Below are positions 13,201-36,434 of a stretch of 64,000 nucleotides of DNA, in pieces. The DNA lies in the NCBI GenBank assembly GCA_033675545.1, contig JAWDGP010006885.1, positions 43,501 through 107,500 of the forward strand. The letters run 5' to 3'. This DNA comes from Elysia crispata (taxonomy: Eukaryota > Mollusca > Gastropoda > Plakobranchidae). The notes under the pieces were generated by a model. That model did not search any database and had not been told where the DNA came from. It saw nothing but the letters and a program-made list of their open reading frames with translations. Numbering within the stretch: the stretch's first letter is position 1; the number at the start of each line of letters is the position of its first letter. Position numbers and translations under genes: made by a program.

Positions 13201-13246
13201 GCCATGACACTTGTGTTTCGAGCCCCGTTGCTCTCATCAGGCGGCT
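13201..13246 (-). ncRNA. Hammerhead ribozyme motif with canonical core (PLE-associated)
   Basis: The minus strand has the canonical core CTGATGA (13240-13234), stem II GAGC/GCTC, CGAAA (13220-13216), stem III ACAC/GTGT with an AA loop, and cleavage triplet GTC ending at 13206. Stem I is decayed: GCC pairs with GGC but the base pair next to the core is a C-A mismatch and the next is G-U. It shares the stem III sequence with the motif 250 bp upstream. Because stem II is only about 4 bp and stem III 4 bp, it would be a minimal ribozyme. Confidence 0.55.
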
Positions 13247-13283
13247 GTGGGGAAGTGACGACATTCTTGAGCAGAAAACGCGT

Positions 13284-13359
<76 letters not shown>

Positions 13360-13361
13360 AT
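13284..13361. repeat. (TCTA)n microsatellite
   Basis: Uninterrupted tetranucleotide array between the two hammerhead-bearing repeats of the PLE relic. The array translates in one frame as a Leu-Ser-Ile-Tyr repeat, which has no biological meaning here. Confidence 0.95.
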
Positions 13362-13437
13362 ATTGAAGATAAGTTGGAATAATTGATAAGAGTGCTCAAC
13401 TGTGGGAGCATTTCATAGATATAGAAGATCTTACCTT

Positions 13438-14090
13438 AAATTTTCTGCATACTACACTTGTGTTTCAAGCGGAGGACAAAGGTGTCGCCTGTCCTCCGCT
13501 CTCTTCGGGTATGACTGAGGTGTGTTCGGTTGCCGTTCTGACCTTGTGTTGTTGTTGTTGTTTGTTTTTTTTCGTTTCCGGGCTACTGGCAGTTTTGTAG
13601 TAAATATTTCTTTCTGTGGGGGCACGATGAAAATATTTCCCTTCTTTTGTTGAGGCTTGGTTTTGTTTTTAGAATGAAATATTTCTCTGCTATGCAAAGG
13701 TTGCATCTGTTTGTTGATGTTGAGTATGGCTGCGCTCTTTCGATTACATCCCATGATAAGTGGTATTCGGTTTTTGATTCCTTAAGTTTCCATATGAATT
13801 CACTTAAAGTTGTGGCTGATTTTTTGTGGTTAAGTCTAAAGCTCGATTTATGCTGATTGTAACTGGTTTTGAACTCAATTTCTGTTATTCCTATGTAAGT
13901 GTCTTGTTTTTTCTAGAGTTTCTGTTCCACAGTTGCCTTGTATACCACTCCCTTTAGAAGGCACTGGCCTTTGAGTGGGCAGGATTTTTTATCCCTGCAG
14001 TTGCAAGTTTTTACTTGCTTTTCTTTTATCTTTGTAGATTCAAGGACTGTTTTGTTGTGGCTAGAAATTATTTGTTTCACATTCTGCATG
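13438..14090 (-). pseudogene. PLE C-terminal GIY-YIG endonuclease fragment
   Basis: Reading down from about 14090, the order is: a Cys-rich linker CNCRDKKSCPLKGQCL; the first strand of a GIY-YIG fold, VVYKATV; an in-frame TAG near 13915; then DTYIGITEIEFKTSYNQH, NHKKSATTLSEFIWKLK, a CNLCIAEKYFIL motif and LNKRREIFSSCPHRKKYLL, closed by a second TAG. This Cys linker, YIG, 'LS.(Y/F)IW.LK', 'C.LC..EK' and 'LNKR.EI...CPHR.K' series is characteristic of PLE C-termini. The usual Arg after 'FK.' is replaced (FKTSYNQH), and the two stops mark it as dead. The tail overlaps the hammerhead at 13448-13513. Confidence 0.65.
13448..13513 (-). ncRNA. Hammerhead ribozyme motif, long stem II (PLE-associated)
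   Basis: Elements of the hammerhead fold on minus, in order: stem I 5' strand CATAC (13513-13509); core CCGAAGA (13508-13502), differing from CUGANGA only at U4; stem II, 11 bp, AGCGGAGGACA pairing with TGTCCTCCGCT; GAAA (13466-13463); stem III ACAC/GTGT with an AA loop; cleavage triplet GTA after 13453; stem I 3' strand GTATG (13452-13448), pairing perfectly with CATAC. A stem III of only a few pairs is usual for hammerheads in Penelope-like elements. The U4-to-C change probably weakens activity. Confidence 0.6.
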
Positions 14091-14137
14091 CAGCTATAGC
14101 TATAGCTTTGCGGTGTTTTTATTTAATATTTTGTGCA

Positions 14138-14911
14138 CAATTTTAATATGGCCGCCGGTTAATTCAAAGATTTCGATGTTTATAAATAGCATAATTTCAA
14201 TATGGCCGACGTCGAATCGAATATTAATTTTTCAATCTCTATAAATAGCATAATTTCAATATGGCCGTCGGTTTATTTCAAAATGGCCGCCGGTTAATTC
14301 TAAATTTTCGCTCTCTATAAATAATTTTTTTTTTTAATCTCTATAAATAGCATAATTTCAATACTGCCGCCGGTTAATTCTAGTGTTTCGATCTCTATAA
14401 ATAGCATAATTTCAATATGGCCGCCGGGAAATTCTAAGTTTTTGATCTCTATAAATAGCATAATTTTAATATGGCCGCCGGTTTATTGCAAAATGGCCGC
14501 CAGTTAATTCTAATTTTTCGATCGCTATAAATAATTATATTTTTTTATCTCTATGAATAGCATAATTTCAACATGGCCGACGGTTAATTCTTGTGTTTAG
14601 ATCTCTATAAATAGTATAATTCCAATATGGCCGACGGTTAATTCTTGTGTTTTGATCTCTATAAACAGCATAATTTCAATATGGCCGCCGGTTAATTGTA
14701 GTGTTTCGATCTCTATAAATAGCATTATTTCAATATGGCCGCCGGGGAATTCTAAGTTTTCGATCTCTAAAAATAGCATAATTTCAATATGACCGCCGTG
14801 GAATCGAACTAGTGTTTCGATATCTATAAATAGCATAATTTTAATATAGCCTCTGGCTTATTCTTGTGTTTCGATCTCTATAAATAGCATAATTTCAGTA
14901 TGGCCGCCCGG
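14138..14911. repeat. Minisatellite, ~54-55 bp unit, about 14 copies
   Basis: Units carry CTCTATAAATAGCATAATTT, then CAATATGGCCGCCGG, then TTAATTCTA-TTTTCGAT. Most are 54-55 bp, with two short or compound units near 14280-14345 and 14490-14550. Because 54 is a multiple of three, part of the minus strand is open for 79 codons as an 18-residue GGHIEIMLFIEIETLxLT-type repeat; this is probably a side effect of unit length. The array directly follows the truncated PLE. Confidence 0.9.
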
Positions 14912-15910
14912 GATGGTAACGGCTAGAAAAAGCCATATCTGATACTGAGGAGAGGGAAAACCTTGGCGGTGGGCAAAATATGGCAATTAGCGTTTTACTA
15001 GTTATAGAAAATAGAAATAAGAGTAAAACCGAGAGAAAAATGAGATGAAGCAATTTGTTTACAGAAATTAGAGTCTTTTTTGCATAGATTATCTTTGTAT
15101 GTGCAAAGCGATATTTTTGGTTGGATTTTGCCTATGAGTATAAATAATTATTATAAAATAAAACTTGTTTGTCTATTTAATTGAAATAAGTTGAAAAGTG
15201 GGATTTTATATTTCCTTGGCATGATTTGTCGGCGATGTTGCATATAATTTACAGTCTAGGTGAACGATTCTGAGGTGGTTAGAGAACATTAATTTAGCAT
15301 TTAGTAAACATTATCTTATAATTACCCCATAATACAAAGCTCACAAAATGTTTGTTTTAGACACCTACATAATTTTACAAGGCTAAACTCACCAGTCATT
15401 TGTCCGGTTTATAATAGTTATTCTAAACATACATCAAGTTTAAAACTCTGAAGCCTTTAAAAAGCTAAATAAAATGAAATAAAACAAGACAAATTTACAA
15501 AAACTAGCGATTATTTTTCGATATGTTAACTGAATGTATGTACGTTTTTACGCGGTCAGTGCTTTTAACTTATACCTTTATAGCTTAATATTTTATGTAT
15601 TTATGAGGTTATTGCTTTAGTTAAGTGTTTAAAATTATATTCAACAAAAGATTATGCGATTGTGAGGCCAATGAAATTGTGGAATATAGTAACAATATAC
15701 ATACATAATTTTATATACATTTAGATTTCATGTTTTTATGAGGCCAGTGATATTGAGGGGTATATAAAATTATATATATTAGGAGATTATGCTTTTGTGA
15801 GGCGAATGCTTTTGTGGGGTACATATAACCATATACAGTATATACCCCATAGCAATGTCTCAGATAATCGACCTTAGACAGGTCTGAGAAAGAAAGCCCC
15901 ACGAAGGATG

Positions 15911-16004
<94 letters not shown>

Positions 16005-17580
16005 GGGGGGCAAGAGAGAGTTAGAAAAAAAAGGAAGAGATATAAAGAAGGATAGAATGAGATTGAGACAAATGAAGAGATTAAAAAAAATAGCAGAAGG
16101 CAGAGAAGAACGAATGGGAAGAAAGGTATGAAAGAGAGAGGATAGGAGTTTGGTGACCCTAGTAGAGAAGAGGAAAGATACAAGGGAGAGTGTGAGAAAA
16201 AGGGTAAAGATACAAAATACTAACTATGCGCTAGTGTTAGAGATCTTTTTTTTTTTTTTTTTTTTGGTTACACAAGAGTCTGACCCGAAACAACCCACAA
16301 CGAACAATGTTTTTACTTTAGGGACTGCAAAGTTCTAAAAAATCGTCTTATCGAGGAAAAATATATGCGTTGTAATTAATTATTATCCTTGACAAAAGAG
16401 GGTTTTTTTAACTCAAACTCTAGTGCATTAATTACAAACTAAAACGCCTGTACACCCAGTATTTTTTTTTTACTTAATTTTGTTTCTCTGTCTGTTTGTT
16501 TGACTCTCTCTTTCTTTTGCTTTGATAAAAAGAAAAAAAGAACCATTATCACATTGATCCTTCTCGATATCGCATAATCAGTTGTCATTTTTGGACAGCT
16601 AAATCTTGAAGCAATGTCACCAAACCTCAATAAAATTAATTTCCGTCATTAGATTTTAATTTTGTTTTGGTGGAAACTATCTTGAAAACAAAGTGAAATA
16701 ATACTAAAAGAAGATTTGGTTTTATCCTTTTAAAACCAAAACATGGCCTCACATGACCGATTCATTATTTTTTTTAATCTTTGATGATTTTGTGATGCTT
16801 CATAATTAAGATACAGACCAAATGCGTTGCATTACACTGTTTTAACCAACCCTAAGTTTTCATCTGCTTTGTCCTCATGGAACAAATGCCTCAATAACTT
16901 GGAAAAACACAACTGACTATATCAATTAAATTTGAGCTGATCCCGAGGATCATAGCTATGAAGGATGTGTAGTAAGTAATCATACATAAATGTAACGATA
17001 TTTTTTCATAAATTGTCCTTCAACCCTGAATTAAGAAACTACAGTTCTACCAGTCTTACCCAATGTAACTACAAACAAGGATTTGCAGGACGAAATCTAC
17101 GGCTGTACTGAGTTTGGGAAGCAGATCAACTGTCACCTTTGATGGATGCCCTTGTTTTTATTATACGATTAAAGGAGGAAAAAAAATTAAACCTCAATAG
17201 GAATTACCAGAGAAAAGGTAGGGGATGGAGAATTTTTTTTCTTTTTTGAAGCATGAACCATGAAGAAATGTTTTAATTTCCCCATACAATTAGAAATCAG
17301 AATGAAATTGGTACGAATAAGAGAGTTCCTGAACATTTTAATCCATATTTTTTTTCCGCAAAATCTGCAGAGATCAAAGGGAAATAAAATATGTGTCAAA
17401 ATTGTTTGGTTAAGTACTCTATGCACATTCAATACAGTGTACATCTTTTTTTGACCCCCCCCCCCTTTCTCCAATATGCGATATCTATATTTTCCTTCTT
17501 TTTTTTTTTTTTGTTATAAATAAGAATATTAATGAAAATAAAAAAAAGAGTCAACATTTTTTCTTAAAATAGCGATTAAT
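14912..17580. other. Intergenic DNA between the element cluster and the calpain 3' side
   Basis: Apart from the compound microsatellite at 15913-16010 and T runs near 16246-16265 and 17500, I see no gene, RNA or element terminus. Short open frames here show no protein-like pattern. Confidence 0.4.
15913..16010. repeat. Compound (TA)n-(GA)n-(G)n microsatellite
   Basis: TA at 15913-15959, GA at 15960-15994, then a run of 17 G. Purine-rich DNA continues on plus to about 16240, so the block is strongly strand-asymmetric. Confidence 0.95.
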
Positions 17581-20500
17581 AAGATACACAGTGTAATTAC
17601 AGAGTAAGTTCAACTTTTAGAAACCGACATTTTATTTAAAAGAGTTTAAAACAAAAATAGTATTGATGAGGTCAATTGTATCTGCACTATATAACAAAGG
17701 CACATATCTTGTGGCTCATAAACAGAAAACAGTCAAAAATTTAAAAATCTAGTCATATTTTTACTTAGTGATGGTAGAAAGGAAATCAATTGGTCCTACT
17801 ATACAATGGAAACTTTTTGTTATGAACTTTGATTTATTAATGGTAACAGAAATCTGAAATTGTAAGAATTAACTTATTGACTTATTACTTGCGATTTACA
17901 TAGAAAGGGATAAGATTTAAAGAAAGAAAAATTATATAAAAAAGCAACAACAAACATTTTAACAAGATCTATAGCAATGACAAGTGCACTTATGTCTTAT
18001 TTGTACAATTTCAACAGAAATATAACATTGGATGATACTACTTCAAATAGTTTGTACTTTAAAGTAAAACAGCCCCTCCCACCCCAAAACGAAAAAAAAA
18101 TCCATGAAAACAGACAATGGGCATTATTAGAATGGTTAAAGAAATTCAGTTGAATATAAGAAACAAGGGAAAAAAATTTCTTATAGAAAGATCTCATCAC
18201 GCAAATGAAAAAGTACCATTGCATGTGAATAGTCTATGTTTTGGTTGCTGTCATCAATAGTGTCCTATCACAAAGCGCAGCATCAAGCAAAAAGAGTTTA
18301 TTGATGCAACAGCTAGGATAGAATGATAAGAAATCAGCAGTCACAATCTAGCTTGTATCAAGAGGTGAAAGGTACGACCTATCATTGCTGACTGGATACA
18401 CTTTGCCGCTGTCAAAGCAAAGTATCATCTCTAGTTTCATTGTACTTGGACATAGAATGTTGACATGATTGCATTTTTGACTGACATGAATAGACAGGTA
18501 ATTGGTCATTTGGGAGAAAAAAAAACAGCTGGTCCTGATCATGTTGGGCAAGGACCTTTATGGTGAGGTTAACTGCAAAGTAATAATGTAAGGGTATCAC
18601 AGATAAGTGGTTGTTATATAGAGGTTATTGTTGATCCAGATTTAGTTGTACATCAAAGATTAAAAGAGTATTCATGGGTGCTTTTCACAGCAAACAACAG
18701 TTTGTAAAGTTAAAATCAACAACTGACATATGACATTAAGAATACAGTTTCAATTAAAAAACCCAGACAGTGAAAAAAATACGCAAAGTAAGCCTTTGAT
18801 ATCACACAAAGCGTTTATGAAAGCTAGACAAGTTAAATCATTTTGATTTAAGCTACAGAACATAGTTTTTTTTTATAGTTATTCTGTTTCCAAATTTTCT
18901 AAGTACATGATGGTTTTTTAAGCCTCATTATCAATAAATTATGTTGTAAAATTCACGAAAAAATATTAAAAGAAGTGTTGTAAAAAGACTTGAAGCTGTG
19001 AACTTACATTGATGTTTGTTTGTTTGAGACACATATTTAAATAAAAAAATAGATAAATTTTTAAAAAGGTAACCTTGCAAAACAAATGAAAAACAAATTA
19101 CTAATTGCATTTTGAGAACATTTGAATGCACATCGTTTGATTTTTCCATGGGTAAGTTATGAAAAAGTGCTTAATCCCAGACTATATTATATTAGTTATA
19201 TTAGTGCACATAAATATTTATTATATTTAAATAAGTACGATTGTCAAATTAATTTCAGCAAAATGTAAAATCCAGGAAAAATGACAAAAAACACATTCAT
19301 TCCCTGTTTAGCCTTTATCATAATTAAGTGGGATTTCCACAAAATTAGGAAGACATCTTATTTATAAGATGAAAAAAAGATCCCTTGCAGGAAAGTAAAA
19401 ATTTTAGCCACCAAACAGTTTATAAGTAGCTTATTACCTTGGTCAGAAGTAAGCCAGTTTTTCTCTCAGTTTCACACCTTCATGACGTCAAAGCTTTTAC
19501 CAGGTCTTTTTAGCTAATTCTAGATGGCCACTAAGTTGAGTATCTTTTATGTCCATTGCATGATAAAACCAACCCTAAGTTAGCCCATTAAGCTTAACAG
19601 TACAAGTGTCACTAGTATTTATTAAATCTGGCCTTGACTGATTAAACCAAAAAAGATAACAGCTCCCACCATCAGACCTACCTCTGTTGCTTCAAATGAT
19701 CATAGTTCTTAACTCTAAAACTAAACTAGATGGCATCAAGATAACAAAAATGCTATTGCCTTTTCCTTTGATCAATCACAAGCCAGTTGTCTTTCATTTA
19801 ACATACTGCAGACCTCCCAATAACTTTAAATTTGAAGATGCTTTAAAAAATTACACTTTGCACCTCTGAATGTTTTTGAGGAAACATAAGGAATACAAAA
19901 TATATAACAAAATTCCAAATCCCAGATTATTGGGAAATCAGAAGCCTAGATCATTTGAAAGAAGTTTTATCTAATTTCAAGGGTCGCACTACAGTAATAC
20001 TGACAAATAATTCATTGCATCTGAATAAAAAGTGTAAAATATGAAGTTCAAAATATCACAGTCTTAATGGAAGATTTTTAAGCTAAAAATCAAATAAAGA
20101 AAAAAAGTAAAAACAATTTGTGTAAAAGGAAAGGAAAGGAAAGGAAGAGATTCACAGCAGGTATTTAATACTGATAGAAGTAAAGCAACAGGTGATATGT
20201 GCAGAACAGGGAAGTTATCTATAAATAATGATTTTAAAATACGTACAAAATATCTCACAAAGACAATATAATTAAATAGAAAGAACAAAGGCTTAATTTC
20301 AAAAAGTACTTCCAAACTATGACTGAATACCTCAAAGAAGTAAGGGCCATAAAAAATAATAATTATAAAAGCATAATAAAAAATAGCAAGAAAAGAACTT
20401 CTTTGTACAAACTGATTAATTACAATAGCTCATCCATTTTAAGTTTTTTCATAGAGCAATGAATTCGTCTAAATGATAAAAAATAAAATAAAAAGGGGAT

Positions 20501-20999
20501 TAATTCTCTAGAGCCAGGCGATTGTGCAAAAAAAGTGCTGCATTTGAGCCATGATAAACTTTAACAGAATTGCAAGTTATTAATATTTACAAAAATACAA
20601 GTTATTTTCATCTGCAAATTTAACACTTCTATTAGTACTTACATGTGCAATGTACCAGTAACACAAAAAATACCAAGCATGTTATCTTACTTTGCATAAC
20701 TCATAGATTTAAAATATTTTACACCAATATTCTTTTTTTTTTGACAGCAGAAAAATAAAACAAATTCTTCTATAATGCTTCCATATAAAAGACAAAAAGC
20801 AGTATAATATAGACTAATTTTAGTCCATCTTTTATAGTTTCAGTCTGACTCCAGTAATGAATATGTTCTATACAGTGATGTAAAAGAAACTTGGAAGAAC
20901 TATTTTTGTGGAGACCAAAAAGGCATAATTATTCTGTGGAACCACAGAGTGCTGCTTAAGAGCACCTTCAGTTGATGTAGAAAGTCTCTAGCATTGCAA
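17580..20999 (-). other. Region downstream of the calpain stop, probable 3' UTR in its upper part
   Basis: The calpain stop is at 21000-21002 with no AATAAA (plus TTTATT) in the next several hundred bases. A variant ATTAAA (plus TTTAAT at 20164-20169) is the nearest candidate. Further TTTATT sites occur near 19617, 18297 and 17833. The poly(A) site therefore cannot be fixed, and the 3' UTR may be one to three kilobases. No other feature is seen. Confidence 0.35.
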
Positions 21000-33350
<12,351 letters not shown>

Positions 33351-33354
33351 TTCA

Positions 33355-35295
33355 TCTGCGTAGTTAATATGAAAAAGGGATGTTGACTATGAGGAGATAA
33401 GAAGAAACTTTGATGATGTTTTAGTTGTTGTATAAAACCTTTAAACATCTTTTCTATCTTATTTCAGTCTTTCAGGCCAACTATGTGAATTGCGCAAGCA
33501 AAATATCACAAAAAATGAAAGTACTGACTCTGTAAAGGGAAAATTTGGTGGTTATTATATTTGCAGTTTTGCTGCAAAAAATTATAAGTGATGTACCTCT
33601 TTAGAAGATATTACCTGAAGGCACAAATCTATATTTCATTTTGAGGACTACTCTTTTTTTGATACATGTTGCTTATTGCACTGCTAAGATTTAGATTAGT
33701 TTTCATCATAGCAAATACATTTTTAACTAAACATGAGATGACAAGGTGTTATTCATGATGTCTATCTAACTAGATGCTATTTATACAATTATGGACCCAG
33801 ATATGTTTTAAACAAATGTGATTATAATACTTTTTTTTCTGTTCATATATTTTTACTACTATATATTGATGATTTTCAAGATATAAACTCAAAAAGTTTG
33901 AGTTATTTTACTCGTCATTTTATAAAAAAAAAAGTGGGTCTATAAGGGAACATTTAGCTTACCATCATCTAGATCTAGTCCATTTCGGGGTAAGAGTATA
34001 CAGACCCTAAACTGCAATGCCTAACTGAAATGGCAAGTCTTATTCAGGGGGAAGATTTTATACTTAACAAAGTAATTTAACCTGTATTTTATGCCCTTTC
34101 AGCCAGGCATCACGATAAATCATGCTAATTGCTCAGACATAGTCAACCTTAAGCTGATTGTATGACAAAGCAGGTTGGGTGGGACACACTGCACTTGAAA
34201 CAAGCTACTAGACAGCAATTCAATATGGACTCTGCAGTAGAGACTAACATTGGACATGAGCCTACGAATTCCCTGAAGACTTCAATGTACATATATATGG
34301 CAATGAGGGATTGACTCCTAAAGACACAACCTGAAGTGTTTGGTAAGGCTAGGAGAGAGGTAAGCGGCCTGTATCATTCAGTACAACCAAGGGTGTTCAG
34401 AGAGAAAAGTATGTACAACATGTTTCAGACAAAAGGTAAACCAAAGACTGATACAGAAGAGTGCTAATTTCACTAAAACGGGGAAGAGTGTAGTTAATGT
34501 GGTATTGGCAAAATCTAAATTGTTATTAAAAAGGAAAGAGTATGAGGCAGCAACAACTAGGGAAGGGCAACTTAAGTGTGAAAAAGTTATCTGATCTGGA
34601 AAATGTCTGGCTGGGACTGGCGAGGGCAAAAGGAGAGGTAAGGAGGCTGGAAATCGTGGGAAGCAGAAAGTTATTTCAGGCTTTTGCAGGCAGTGGATGT
34701 ATTATTCTGACTCCTCTGCCATACCTAAGACATCCAACTTCAGGGCAAGCAACAGACTAAGCTGAGTATATTTTTACTACTTCATTTATAGACAGATCTA
34801 AACATAGTTATATACTTAAAGTAAGAACACTTAACTATTCAGTACCTGTTAACCAATATCTTTCTATGATGTACAAACTAAAAGTAGTAGTCTAGCTAGA
34901 TTTTAGATTAAACAATCTAGAATCTTTAAATCTGATCTAGATCTGGCTAAAAAAGGCGGTGCAGTTTAGTGAATGTAAGCTCTTAGTGGATACGATATGT
35001 GTTATCCTCTAACTTCAAAAACCTCACCGAAGATGCTTTATGTGAGGCCTACATGTAGATCTATAATTATCAGTTACATCTCGAGCAAATTTTAGTCTTG
35101 ATTTCAATGGATAAATTGCCGTTTTATTTGTTACAATAAAAATATGAGCGTCCTATATGTAGAATGACATAAGATGATTCAATTCTCTTTAAATAGCAAT
35201 ATCAATCAACACTTACTTTACAGAAGACGGAGGCAATTTGGCCTACCCTCGCTTTTCGGCCATTCTTGACAACGGATGTAAACAATGGACGTCAT
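33355..35295 (-). promoter_or_regulatory. Calpain 5' UTR: exon 1, intron, and start of the coding exon
   Basis: The coding exon begins at 33355 after TACGCAG, five bases before the calpain ATG. The likely first exon ends at 35217 (CTGTAAA|GTAAGT, an excellent donor) and extends up to at least about 35295, in a CpG-containing stretch with a CRE-like ATGACGTCC. Spliced, the leader reads ...CTGTAAA|ATGAAATGGGG. It contains an upstream ATG at 35295 (26 codons ending TAA one base before the junction) and a second ATG just after the junction that overlaps the calpain start in another frame. The transcription start is not visible, so inclusion of the first upstream ATG is uncertain. Confidence 0.55.
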
Positions 35296-35919
35296 GAAGA
35301 AAGGAAACGTTTAGCGAGAAAGTGACTCTGAGATCAGGATGCAAAATCCTGTGACCCTTCTTGAGTTTTATCTCTACCAGGGGTAACCACGAAATGAGCT
35401 CACATGTTGTAGGCCTCTTCTAGTAATAATAATTAGGAATGTTATAAAAAATTACTTTCGGAGAGGTTTCAAGGAGAGAATTTCGCATATATATCGGCCA
35501 GGGTTCTACCAGAAAAATAGAGGCGACAGCTTGCCTACTTAGACTGAGCACTTTGCTATTTATAAAAGCAATAATTATGAAAACGAATGAAAACAAAAAT
35601 CATGAGGCAAATTGCACATTTTCTTTTTTGCAAACAACAGTTCCATGGTTAAATCTAAAAAAAAAAAAAAAAACACTTCTCTAATAACAATGAAAAAAGT
35701 TAATCGACACAGCCATATGAGCAGGAGACTGATAAGGAAACAAGGTGTTCTCCAAAGAAGAGTGCTATATATCTATCACTCGGAACTTGCTAAAACTAAT
35801 GCCTCGGTTACAAGTTCAATTGAGAAATTACGTGTGCCAAAGGAGAAAGAGGGTCAAGATGGATAATTATATAAATGACTTTAATAGGTGAAAAGAAATA
35901 CAAAAGGGAGAAAGAGAGG

Positions 35920-36177
<258 letters not shown>

Positions 36178-36363
36178 GCAGACTTGCGTCCGTCAAAAAA
36201 TCTCAGCCGACAATCGATTATATTTCAATAGTACTGTAGTCACGGAGCGCCATAGACGCTGTGTCTCCCTCGAAAATGGTATATGAACCGAGACAAATCG
36301 GACGACGGCTTTTTTTTAATACCCCCTCCCTTCCTATTCAGGCCGTTGTAATGTCTAGATTTA

Positions 36364-36376
36364 ACACACACACACA

Positions 36377-36432
<56 letters not shown>
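36364..36432. repeat. (CA)n-(TA)n microsatellite
   Basis: A short ACACACAC run followed by TATATGTA and uninterrupted TA. Confidence 0.95.

Positions 36433-36434
<2 letters not shown>

Larger units (their letters stand above)
13201..14095 (-). mobile_element. Penelope-like retroelement, 3' terminal fragment with repeated ribozyme-bearing ends
   Basis: Minus-strand relic containing the 3' end of a Penelope-like element (PLE): a GIY-YIG endonuclease region (about 13440-14090) followed by two diverged direct repeats, each with a hammerhead-like motif. Repeat 1 runs from about 13513 to 13390, repeat 2 from about 13250 to 13147. They share AGTGCTCAAC...GAGCA about 60 bases away from ACACTTGTGTTT (plus-strand sense). 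Paired repeats of this kind fit the pseudo-LTR organisation of PLEs. A TCTA microsatellite sits between them. The 5' part, including the RT domain, is absent. Confidence 0.65.
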
